A DNA stretch of 41,979 bases from Desulfobacterales bacterium (GTDB lineage: Bacteria; Desulfobacterota; Desulfobacteria; Desulfobacterales; Desulfosalsimonadaceae). The position numbers and the translations under genes were made by a program. The notes beneath the pieces were generated by a model, which made no database searches, was not told where the DNA came from, and saw nothing but the letters and a program-made list of their open reading frames with translations. Below, piece after piece: positions 33,573-41,486 of the stretch. The DNA lies in NCBI GenBank assembly GCA_018335195.1, contig JAGXKN010000029.1, forward strand, positions 1 to 41,979, written 5' to 3'. Positions within the stretch are counted from its first letter, which is position 1. Each line of letters begins with the position of its first letter.

Positions 33573-34724
33573 ATGTCCCGCACCGCGGATATCAACATCA
33601 AAGACAATCACATCGGCGAAACAATCGGGCAATTTTTGAAAAAAATCCTGGAAAGCGATGAAGTCGCCGCCGTGCTGACACCGCACCGCCCGGCGGAAAA
33701 AGACATGATCATGCCCCGGTTCATAACAGACCCGGAACACCTGCAGGGCGCAGAACCCCTGTCTCCGGCTTTTGCCGTAAACTCGGCGCGCCTGGTTTCC
33801 AGGCTGACCCGGCAATCTCCCGGCGGCACCATTGCAGCCCTTCTTCGGCCCTGCGAAATCCGGGCATTTGTCGAACTGGTCAAGCTCAACCAGGGCAGCA
33901 CCGAAAACCTGATCATAATCGGCACGGATTGCCCGGGCGCCCTGCAGAACGCGGACTTTTTCGCTTTTGCGGAAAAGCACGGAGACAAGGCAACAGCCCG
34001 TTTCCTGGAAACCGCATTTTCCGATGACCAAGCCTCGGCCGAAGATCTGCAGATCGCCCCGGCCTGCCGCGCATGCACACAGCCCACCCCGGAGGGCGCG
34101 GACCTGGCCATCGGGCTGTTCGGCCTGCAGCCGGGACCGAAAATCCAGGTATACGCACAGACCGAACGCGGAGAGGTACTGCTGGAAAAACTGGGCCTGG
34201 AAGAGGCACAGGCGGATGAAAAACACCAATCCGCAGCCGAAGACCTGATTTCCCGCCGCAGCCAGGCCCGGCAGGAAATGATCGAACAGACCCGGGCGGC
34301 CACAGACACCATGGAAAAACTGGCGGATTATTTTTCCCGGTGCATCAACTGTTACAACTGCCGCACGGCCTGCCCGGTCTGTTACTGCCGGGAATGCGTT
34401 TTTGCCACGGATGTTTTCGACCACGAGCCGGTGCAGTACATGAAATGGGCCGGCCGCCGGGGTTCGGTGAAAATGCCTACGGATACGCTGTTTTTCCATC
34501 TCACCCGCATGGCCCATATCAGCACGGCGTGCGTGGGCTGCGGCCAGTGCGCCAACGTCTGCCCGAGCAACATCCCCCTGGCAGAACTGTTCATATCGGT
34601 TGCCGAACAGACCCAGTCGGCATTCAGCTACCAGGCCGGGAAAAGCATTGACGAACAACCGCCCCTGGCAGTGTTCCAGGAGGATGAATTCCAGGAAATC
34701 GTGGGGATCGAAAATGGAAGCTGA
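33573..34724 (+). CDS. FrhB/FdhB-like protein with two [4Fe-4S] sites
   Basis: 383-residue protein related to the beta subunit of coenzyme F420 hydrogenase/dehydrogenase. IAALLRPCEIRAFVEL (88-102) and IIIGTDCPG (115-122) mark the FrhB-like part. C-terminal HdrC-like [4Fe-4S] motifs are C257-C260-C263-C267 and C320-C323-C326-C330; extra cysteines (C270, C272, C275) lie between. FrhB-like proteins often bind FAD and serve different substrates, so F420 use cannot be assumed in this organism. The ATG has a GGGAG site. The gene overlaps the next one by 11 nt, so translation is probably coupled. It may bring electrons from a redox partner into the Hdr complex. Confidence 0.85.
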   Translation: MSRTADINIKDNHIGETIGQFLKKILESDEVAAVLTPHRPAEKDMIMPRFITDPEHLQGAEPLSPAFAVNSARLVSRLTRQSPGGTIAALLRPCEIRAFVELVKLNQGSTENLIIIGTDCPGALQNADFFAFAEKHGDKATARFLETAFSDDQASAEDLQIAPACRACTQPTPEGADLAIGLFGLQPGPKIQVYAQTERGEVLLEKLGLEEAQADEKHQSAAEDLISRRSQARQEMIEQTRAATDTMEKLADYFSRCINCYNCRTACPVCYCRECVFATDVFDHEPVQYMKWAGRRGSVKMPTDTLFFHLTRMAHISTACVGCGQCANVCPSNIPLAELFISVAEQTQSAFSYQAGKSIDEQPPLAVFQEDEFQEIVGIENGS

Positions 34725-37700
34725 AAGCATATCAAAAAAAAAGGGCAGTGCAATGGTCGTGGGCGGCGGCGTCAGCGGGATGCGTGCGGCACTGGACCTG
34801 GCCGAGACCGGCTACCATGTTACCCTCATTGAGGAGAAATCCCATATCGGCGGGGTGGTCAGCCAACTGGACCACCAGTTTCCCACCGACGGATGCGGGA
34901 TATGCAAAATGCTGCCCCACGCCGATGCCGAGCACGTGCTGCAGCAGTGCGTGCGAAGGGGCCTGTCCCACGAAAACATCATCATCCACCTGCAAACCCG
35001 TGTGATGTCCGTGTCCGGGGAGCACGGCAACTTCACTGTCACCCTGCAGCAGCACCCCAACCCGGTAGATCCGGACCGATGCATCGGATGCGGGCTCTGC
35101 ATTCCGGTATGCCCCGTGGATGTTGCAGACCCGTTTAATGCCGGCAAAGTCGCCTGCAAGGCCATCGGTCCGCCCACGCCGCACATGGCTGCCGGCCCCT
35201 ACCGCATCGACACCGAGACATGCACCCAGTGCGGCAAGTGCCGGGATGTCTGTCCCACAGACGCCATCCGTTTACCCGCAGAAGACCGCAAATCCTTTAC
35301 CATCCTGGTGGTCGACGATGAACAGATCATCCGGGATTCGCTTTCGGAATGGCTGGGCGAGGAAGGCGGCTTTTCCGTGATTACCGCCGAGTCCGGGGAA
35401 AAAGCCCTGGAACGGATCGAAGAACAACCCGTGGACCTGATGCTGGCGGATATCAAGATGCCCGGCATGGACGGGATCACCCTGCTGGAAAAAGCCCTGG
35501 AAATCCAGGAACAAATGGCGGTCATGATGATTACCGCCTATGCCACCGTGGACACCGCGGTTTCGGCCATGAAGCAAGGGGCGGCCGATTACCTGGTCAA
35601 GCCCTTTGATCCCGACGATCTGCTGCCAAAAATCGCGGCGATGTATCATGAACTTACGATTCCGCCCGGCCCGGAAATCCGGGTCGGCGCCATTGTGATC
35701 GCCGGCGGCACGGACGAATACAACCCGGCTTCCGGAAAAAACCCGTTCGGATATAAAATCATAGAAGATGTGGTCACCGGCCCGGAGTTCGAAAGGATGC
35801 TCAGCCCGGTGGGCCCGACCGGAGGGCGCCTGGTGCGCCTTTCCGACCAGCGCCCCCTGCGGCGCATTGCCTGGGTCATGTGCGTGGGCTCCAGGGATAT
35901 TCAGGCAGAGGCGGACTACTGCTCCGGGGTATGCTGCATGTATTCCCTCAAGCAGGCCCGCCTGGCGCAAAAGGCGGCCCGGGAGCAGGGCGCGGAAATC
36001 GAGACGGTACTCTATTACATGGACATGCGGACATTTGGCAAATCCGGCCAGCAGTACCGGGACGCCGCAGAAGCCGAAGGCGCGGTATGCAAGCGCAGCC
36101 GCGTGCATTCCATTGTCGGCGAGGAGACGACCGGGGATCTGTGCATCCGGGCGGCAGACCCTTCCGGGCAGATCAACGAGGACCGCTACGACCTGGCGGT
36201 GCTGGCCACGGGGCAGCGCCCCTCGGCAAAGGTCGCGGAGCTGGCGGAAATGCTCGGCATTGAGCTTGATCCCCGGGGCTTTATTAACACCCGGGAATTC
36301 TCTCTGACCCGGACTTCGGGCAACGGCGTGCTGGCCGCAGGATCGTGTACCGGCAGAAAAGACATCAGCGATGCGATCATATGCGGCAGCTCCGCAGCCT
36401 TTCATGCCTCGCGCCTCCTTCATGCCGGCGGCGGCAGCCTGCGCGAGCAACCCGCGCCGCCTGAAACCACCGCAGATATTTTCCACGAACCGCCCCGGGT
36501 GTTTACTGCGGTATGCGGGTGCAGCGGGGCCGTGTCCGGAATTTTCGATCCGGAGGCATTTTCCGGGAAATGCTATGGCGACCCGTCGCTTTGCAGCGTG
36601 GAAACCGCTGACTGGCTGTGCACAGAGGAAGGGATTGCCGAACTGACGGAAAATATCCGGCAGTCTGTTGCCAACCGGGTGGTTATCGGCGCATGCCGTC
36701 CCCTTTGCGCACCGGAAAAGAAAAAGGCGATAGCCCGGGCCGTCTCTCTTTTGCCGGAGCTGATTGAAATCGTGGATCTGCGCTCGCGGGTACCGGCCGC
36801 ATCCGAAGAAAGCCCGGAGCAGCAAAAAACCGACACGCGGGAAACCATGAACATTTGGCTGGAAATGGCCATATCCCGGGTAAAGCTGGCGGATCCGGCA
36901 TTTGCCCCGGAGATCTCAACAGGCCGCTCCGTGCTGGTGGTCGGCGGCGGCATCGCCGGAATGACCGCCGCCCTGGGCGTTGCCGATCACGGCTACGGGG
37001 CATACCTGGTGGAGAAAGCCGACCGCCTGGGCGGCAATCTCAACTGGCTGAATCAGACCATCGAGGGAGATGACATTGCCCAGCTTTCCGAGTATACCCG
37101 ATCGCGGGTGGAAAACCATCCGATGATCACGATTTACACAAACACCCGGGTTTCCGAAACCCGCGGCACGGGGGGCGCGTTTACCACCACGCTGCAAACC
37201 GGAAATGAAGCGGGTTTTTCCGTGAATCACGGGGCGGTAATCCTGGCCACCGGCGGCGGGCAGGCCGAGACCGAATCCTTCGGCCGCGGCACCGACTCCC
37301 GGATTATCACCCAGCAGGAACTGGAATCCCGGATCCGCGAAAATGATCTGGATCCCGAAAAGATCAACAGCATGTGCATGATCCTGTGCGCAGGCACCCG
37401 GCAGCCGCCGAAAAACTACTGCAGCCGGATCTGCTGTGCAAGCGCCCTGAAACATGCCCTGCACGTGAAGGAAAAAAATCCCGAAGCCGGGGTCTATGTT
37501 TTATACCGGGACATGATGGCATACGGATTTCTGGAGGCCTGGTTTACCCGGGCCAGAAAGGCCGGGGTCATATTCATCGCCTACACCCCGGAAACCAGCC
37601 CTGAGGTATCCGCGCAACAAGACGCGGTCCGGATTAGGGCAACCGAACCGGTACTCCAGCAGGAGGTGGAAATCTCCGCAGACCTTCTGGTGCTTGCCAC

Positions 37701-38172
37701 GGGAATTGAACCGGCAGAATGCGGGTCGCTTGCCAGAAGCTTTGGCGCGGACACGGATGAACACGGATTTTTCCGGGAGGCCGAGCCCAAGTGGCAGCCG
37801 GTGGGATCTCTGGCCCCGGGGGTGTATGCCTGCGGAATCGGGCTCCGGCCTGCGAGCATTGCCGAGTCCGTGGCCTCTGCCGAGGCCGCAGCCCAGCAGG
37901 CGGTGATCCTGCTGGGCCGGGATCATCTGCCTGCACCGAAAAGTATCGCCCGGGTCCGGCACAGCCTGTGTTCTTTGTGCCAAAACTGTATTGCGGCCTG
38001 TGCATACGGCGCCCGGACATACGATCGGCAAGCGCAAATGATCATCGTGGATCCGGAAGCATGCCGCGGATGCGGCGCATGTGCGTCTGCCTGCCCGAAC
38101 TTTGCCGCATACGTGGAAGGCTTTGCCCCGGGCCAGATGCTTTCCATTCTGGAGGCGGCCGCAGATAATTAG
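34714..38172 (+). CDS. Tandem HdrA-HdrA flavoprotein with embedded response-regulator receiver domain
   Basis: 1152-residue fusion. First HdrA unit: FAD loop at 13-27 (AMVVGGGVSGMRAAL), C61 and C64 (CGICKM), ferredoxin motifs at 123-133 and 170-180. A complete receiver domain follows at about 194-312, with the acid pair D201-D202, phosphoacceptor D246 (LADIKMPGMDG), T274 and K296 (YLVKPF). HdrA then resumes at GAIVIAGGT (325), with CSGVCCMYSLK at 403-413. Second HdrA unit: CGCSG at 601-605, FAD loop at 740-754, CSRICCASALK at 903-913 and two [4Fe-4S] sites at 1086-1096 and 1117-1127. The second unit lacks the inner ferredoxin segment. The ATG at 34714 overlaps the upstream gene; the longer frame to 34600 has no support. 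All receiver residues are intact, so phosphorylation of the enzyme itself is plausible. Confidence 0.92.
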   Translation: MEAESISKKKGSAMVVGGGVSGMRAALDLAETGYHVTLIEEKSHIGGVVSQLDHQFPTDGCGICKMLPHADAEHVLQQCVRRGLSHENIIIHLQTRVMSVSGEHGNFTVTLQQHPNPVDPDRCIGCGLCIPVCPVDVADPFNAGKVACKAIGPPTPHMAAGPYRIDTETCTQCGKCRDVCPTDAIRLPAEDRKSFTILVVDDEQIIRDSLSEWLGEEGGFSVITAESGEKALERIEEQPVDLMLADIKMPGMDGITLLEKALEIQEQMAVMMITAYATVDTAVSAMKQGAADYLVKPFDPDDLLPKIAAMYHELTIPPGPEIRVGAIVIAGGTDEYNPASGKNPFGYKIIEDVVTGPEFERMLSPVGPTGGRLVRLSDQRPLRRIAWVMCVGSRDIQAEADYCSGVCCMYSLKQARLAQKAAREQGAEIETVLYYMDMRTFGKSGQQYRDAAEAEGAVCKRSRVHSIVGEETTGDLCIRAADPSGQINEDRYDLAVLATGQRPSAKVAELAEMLGIELDPRGFINTREFSLTRTSGNGVLAAGSCTGRKDISDAIICGSSAAFHASRLLHAGGGSLREQPAPPETTADIFHEPPRVFTAVCGCSGAVSGIFDPEAFSGKCYGDPSLCSVETADWLCTEEGIAELTENIRQSVANRVVIGACRPLCAPEKKKAIARAVSLLPELIEIVDLRSRVPAASEESPEQQKTDTRETMNIWLEMAISRVKLADPAFAPEISTGRSVLVVGGGIAGMTAALGVADHGYGAYLVEKADRLGGNLNWLNQTIEGDDIAQLSEYTRSRVENHPMITIYTNTRVSETRGTGGAFTTTLQTGNEAGFSVNHGAVILATGGGQAETESFGRGTDSRIITQQELESRIRENDLDPEKINSMCMILCAGTRQPPKNYCSRICCASALKHALHVKEKNPEAGVYVLYRDMMAYGFLEAWFTRARKAGVIFIAYTPETSPEVSAQQDAVRIRATEPVLQQEVEISADLLVLATGIEPAECGSLARSFGADTDEHGFFREAEPKWQPVGSLAPGVYACGIGLRPASIAESVASAEAAAQQAVILLGRDHLPAPKSIARVRHSLCSLCQNCIAACAYGARTYDRQAQMIIVDPEACRGCGACASACPNFAAYVEGFAPGQMLSILEAAADN

Positions 38173-38179
38173 AACGGAA

Positions 38180-38240
38180 CCGCAGGGGCGAACCTGTGTT
38201 CGCCCTTGCCCAGAATGAACACACAGGTTCGCCCCTGCGG
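38180..38240. repeat. REP-like palindrome inside the Hdr operon
   Basis: CCGCAGGGGCGAACCTGTGT (38180-38199) is repeated inverted at 38221-38240. An inner GGGCGAA/TTCGCCC pair lies within the left part. It resembles dispersed extragenic palindromes of environmental bacteria. It lies between the HdrA-REC-HdrA gene and hdrC, in a 131-bp gap, the longest gap of the operon. Confidence 0.75.
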
Positions 38241-38303
38241 ATATACGATTGATAATATTATAAAGATGCTTTTGAAAAATGAATAAATAAGGAGACTGAC
38301 CGG

Positions 38304-38882
38304 ATGCGCAGGAAAAATGAAGCACCGCAGCCCTGCATTCGTCCCGAACAGCCGGGCCCGGCGCTGGAGCGGGTCAGAGAAAGAGTGCGGACCTGCATCC
38401 AGTGCGGCACGTGCACCGGATCTTGTCCCAATGCATTTGCCATGGATGCCACCCCGCGAAAGCTCTGGCGCCTGGTGCTCATGGGCCAGACCCGGGAGAT
38501 TTTTGAGACCCGCACCTTTGCACTTTGCTCGGATTGCTACTGCTGCACGCTGCGCTGTCCCCGGGGACTTGCGCTCACCGATGCCATGGCCGATCTCAAG
38601 CAGATTGCCGCAGCCGAAAAACACGGCGGGGATCCGGCGTGCACGGCATTTTACCGCGCATTTCTCCGGTCCGCCCGCCAATACGGAAGGGTCCAGGAAA
38701 CCCGGCTGATGGCAAGATACCTGGCGGTGATGACTCCCCGCCGGCCGCTGATGCCATTTCGGTTTTCCGGGCTGGGACTGCAGATGATCAAAAAGGGTAA
38801 AATCAGCCTGCGCCGGCCTGCAGGCGGCAGAACTCTGGAAGGCCTTTTCGCCAGAATCGAATCCAGGAGAAACGGGCAATGA
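38304..38882 (+). CDS. hdrC: Heterodisulfide reductase subunit C-like protein
   Basis: 192-residue HdrC-like iron-sulfur protein. Two [4Fe-4S] sites are visible: C31-C34-C37-C41 (CIQCGTCTGSCP) and C75-C78-C81-C85 (CSDCYCCTLRCP). C-terminal residues beyond 130 are basic and shared with other bacterial HdrC homologues. HdrC relays electrons from HdrA to HdrB. The ATG has an AAGGAGAC site. Its stop overlaps the hdrB start (ATGA), the usual hdrCB arrangement. Confidence 0.93.
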   Translation: MRRKNEAPQPCIRPEQPGPALERVRERVRTCIQCGTCTGSCPNAFAMDATPRKLWRLVLMGQTREIFETRTFALCSDCYCCTLRCPRGLALTDAMADLKQIAAAEKHGGDPACTAFYRAFLRSARQYGRVQETRLMARYLAVMTPRRPLMPFRFSGLGLQMIKKGKISLRRPAGGRTLEGLFARIESRRNGQ

Positions 38883-39739
38883 AATACCTTTACTATCCGG
38901 GTTGTTCACTGGAATCCACGGCCCGGGAATACGACCTGGCAACCCGGGCGATAATGCACGCACTGGGTGCGGAGCTTATTGAAATCCCCGACTGGACGTG
39001 CTGCGGGGCCACGGCCGCCAAGGCCGTGGACCGCCGCCTGGCCCTGGCAATGCCCGCGGTCAGCCTGTCCCTGGCCGAAACCGTGGAATCGGCAGCCGAC
39101 GTACTGGTACCGTGCAGCGCCTGCTACCTCAACCTCAAGCAGGTACACGAAACCGCGGCCACCGCCCCCCGAACCCTGGCGGAAATCAACGAAATTCTTG
39201 CGGAGGAATCCCTGCACTACTCGGGAAAAGCCCGTCCGCGCCACATACTCGACATTCTTTCAAAAGACATCGGTCCAACCGGAATCCTGCAGCAGATCAC
39301 ACACAGCCTTTCCGGTTTGCGTGTGGCTCCCTACTACGGCTGCCAGTGTCTTCGGCCGTACCGGGTTTTTGACGACCCGGAGGCGCCGACCTCAATGGAC
39401 GCCTTGCTGGCAGCCGCCGGGGCGGACCTGTATCCCTGGTCCATGGCTGCCAGATGCTGCGGGGCCTCGCACATGACCACAAACGCGGAGGTCAGCAAGG
39501 AACTGGTCTTTCGCATTTTAAAGTCCGCAAGCGGCGCGGATGCCATCGCTACGGTCTGCCCCATGTGCCAGATGAACCTGGAGGGATACCAGGGATGGAT
39601 ATCTTCCCGCTACGGTGAAGATGTGCGGATTCCGGTTTATTACCTGCCCCAGCTTCTGGGCCTGGCCATGGGTTTGCCGGCCCGGGACCTGGGTCTGGAT
39701 GCCAAATCCGCCCGCACAGTGGCCCCGTCGGCTCAATGA
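38879..39739 (+). CDS. hdrB: Heterodisulfide reductase subunit B-like protein
   Basis: 286-residue HdrB-like protein with both CCG domains complete: C9, C41-C42, C79, C82 and C155, C193-C194, C227, C230. In methanogens these bind two non-cubane [4Fe-4S] clusters that reduce the CoM-CoB disulfide. Bacteria lack that substrate, so HdrB here must act on another acceptor, perhaps a disulfide or ferredoxin-linked partner. The intact cysteines argue for a catalytic subunit rather than a remnant. It overlaps hdrC by 4 nt, and the kinase gene follows after 19 nt. Confidence 0.95.
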   Translation: MKYLYYPGCSLESTAREYDLATRAIMHALGAELIEIPDWTCCGATAAKAVDRRLALAMPAVSLSLAETVESAADVLVPCSACYLNLKQVHETAATAPRTLAEINEILAEESLHYSGKARPRHILDILSKDIGPTGILQQITHSLSGLRVAPYYGCQCLRPYRVFDDPEAPTSMDALLAAAGADLYPWSMAARCCGASHMTTNAEVSKELVFRILKSASGADAIATVCPMCQMNLEGYQGWISSRYGEDVRIPVYYLPQLLGLAMGLPARDLGLDAKSARTVAPSAQ

Positions 39740-39758
39740 TTGATCCGGGGAGTCCGGG

Positions 39759-41480
39759 ATGTTAAAATTTTTCACATATATGCGAACCCGCACGGCCTTC
39801 AAGCTGCTGTTTCTCATGGTCACGGGAACCGCCCTGCTGATGTGCATTACCTTCTGGGCCTGGTCCGGCATGGACACGGACCGGCAAACATTGCCGCTCG
39901 TAAAAGCCGTCCTGCTGCTGGCCATGTTCGCCTTCGCCGGGGCCGCGGTACTGATTTTCTTCATGGGCGAGCAAATTGCGCGCAAACAGGCCGCACTCAA
40001 CAAGCAAAAGCAGAAATACCGAAACCTTTTCGAGCTGGTGCCCTGCGAGATCGCGGTGCTGAATACGAATTTCCGGCTGATCCACTTCAATCACAGGTTT
40101 GCTGAAAAATTCAATCCGAAAATCGGCGAATACTGCTTTCGCGCGTACAAGGGCCGCGAGCAGAAATGCGTACCCTGCCCGGTGGAAAAAACCTTCGAAG
40201 ACGGGCTGCCCCATTTCAGCGAGGAAACCGGACACACCAGAGACGGGGCAACCGCCCACTGGCTGGTGGTCACCTCCCCGCAAAAAGACGATGATACCGG
40301 AGAGGTTACGGGCGCGCTGGAAATGACCGTTGATCTCACGGATTTGAAGCTGCTCGAAGACAAATTGAAAAAATCGGAAAAAAAGTATAAAGATATATTC
40401 AACAACATTGCCAATCCCATCTTTGTCATCGACAGGGAAGATTTCACCATTCTCGACTGCAACAAAAGCGTTCAGGGAGTTTACGGATACAGTAAATCCG
40501 AGATTTGCGGCACCCGGTTTACGGATCTGTTCGTTTCCGACGACCGGAAATACTTCGAGCATTTAATGAAAACCCGGAATGAAATCCACCGGGCCAGGCA
40601 CCTGCGGAAAAGCGAAAAAGCCCTGTTTGTCAACATCCGCATTTCTCCTTCGGAATACGAGGGCAAATCCGTGTATCTGGTGACCACCAGCGACATCACC
40701 CAGCGCCTGGAAGCCGAGCAGCAGCTCATCCAGGCAAGCAAAATGGCCACCCTCGGGGAAATGGCCACCGGCGTGGCCCACGAACTCAACCAGCCTCTGT
40801 CTGTGATCAAGACGGCAAGCAGCTATTTGATGAAAAAAATCAAGAACAACACCCCGATTTCGGAGGAAAACCTTTATACCATGGCCTCGGAGATCGACTC
40901 CCACATCAACCGGGCCACGAAAATCATCAACCACATGCGCGAATTCGGCCGCAAATCCGAAATCACCACGGAAAATATCAACGTCAACCCGGTGATTGAA
41001 AAGGCTTTTGAAATTTTTGCCCAGCAGCTCAAGCTGCGGGGCATTCACGTGGTCTGGGAACTCGGCCCGGATCTGCCCAGCGTAAGGGCCGATGCCAGCA
41101 AGCTTGAACAGGTGATCATCAATCTGCTGGTCAATGCCCGGGACGCCATCGAAGAGCACTGGGGCCAGCGCCCGTCTGATACAGACGCCGAGGATAAGAA
41201 AATCCTTCTGCGCTCGCATTCAGACGGCCGTTTTGTTACCATCGAGGTCGAGGATACGGGAAGCGGTATACCGCCCGACTTGGTGGATAAGATTTTCGAA
41301 CCTTTCTTCACCACCAAGGATGCGGGAAAAGGCACCGGGCTGGGCCTTTCGATTTCCTACAGCATCATCAAGGAATGGGGGGCCACCATCCACGCCGAGC
41401 CGGGCCGCAGCCAGGGCGCCCGGTTTATGATCCGCTTTCCGGTTCCAAAGCAGAACACAACGCCGCCAGAGGGGGCATGA
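39759..41480 (+). CDS. Membrane PAS-domain sensor histidine kinase
   Basis: 573-residue kinase. Two hydrophobic segments (about 13-35 and 47-69) place it in the inner membrane with almost no periplasmic loop, so it probably senses a cytoplasmic or membrane signal. PAS 1 (about 85-200) carries C126, C137 and C140; PAS 2 (205-320) has none of these. HisKA has His341 in [11 protein letters not shown], and the HATPase contains [19 protein letters not shown] and [11 protein letters not shown]. The gene sits 19 nt after hdrB in the Hdr operon with a GGGGAG site. The obvious candidate substrate encoded nearby is the receiver inside HdrA-REC-HdrA. That pairing is inferred from linkage only. Confidence 0.92.
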   Translation: MLKFFTYMRTRTAFKLLFLMVTGTALLMCITFWAWSGMDTDRQTLPLVKAVLLLAMFAFAGAAVLIFFMGEQIARKQAALNKQKQKYRNLFELVPCEIAVLNTNFRLIHFNHRFAEKFNPKIGEYCFRAYKGREQKCVPCPVEKTFEDGLPHFSEETGHTRDGATAHWLVVTSPQKDDDTGEVTGALEMTVDLTDLKLLEDKLKKSEKKYKDIFNNIANPIFVIDREDFTILDCNKSVQGVYGYSKSEICGTRFTDLFVSDDRKYFEHLMKTRNEIHRARHLRKSEKALFVNIRISPSEYEGKSVYLVTTSDITQRLEAEQQLIQASKMATLGEMATGVAHELNQPLSVIKTASSYLMKKIKNNTPISEENLYTMASEIDSHINRATKIINHMREFGRKSEITTENINVNPVIEKAFEIFAQQLKLRGIHVVWELGPDLPSVRADASKLEQVIINLLVNARDAIEEHWGQRPSDTDAEDKKILLRSHSDGRFVTIEVEDTGSGIPPDLVDKIFEPFFTTKDAGKGTGLGLSISYSIIKEWGATIHAEPGRSQGARFMIRFPVPKQNTTPPEGA

Positions 41481-41486
41481 TCAGAA

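Noticed and set aside
34600-34714. Longer start for the HdrA-REC-HdrA gene
   Set aside because: The added residues overlap the FrhB-like gene in another frame and look random. The ATG at 34714 leads directly into the FAD loop.
33123-34730. 535-residue minus-strand frame
   Set aside because: It is antisense to mvhD and the FrhB-like gene and shows no family features.
35272-36825. 517-residue minus-strand frame
   Set aside because: It is antisense to the HdrA-REC-HdrA gene; the plus-strand protein has all receiver and HdrA motifs.
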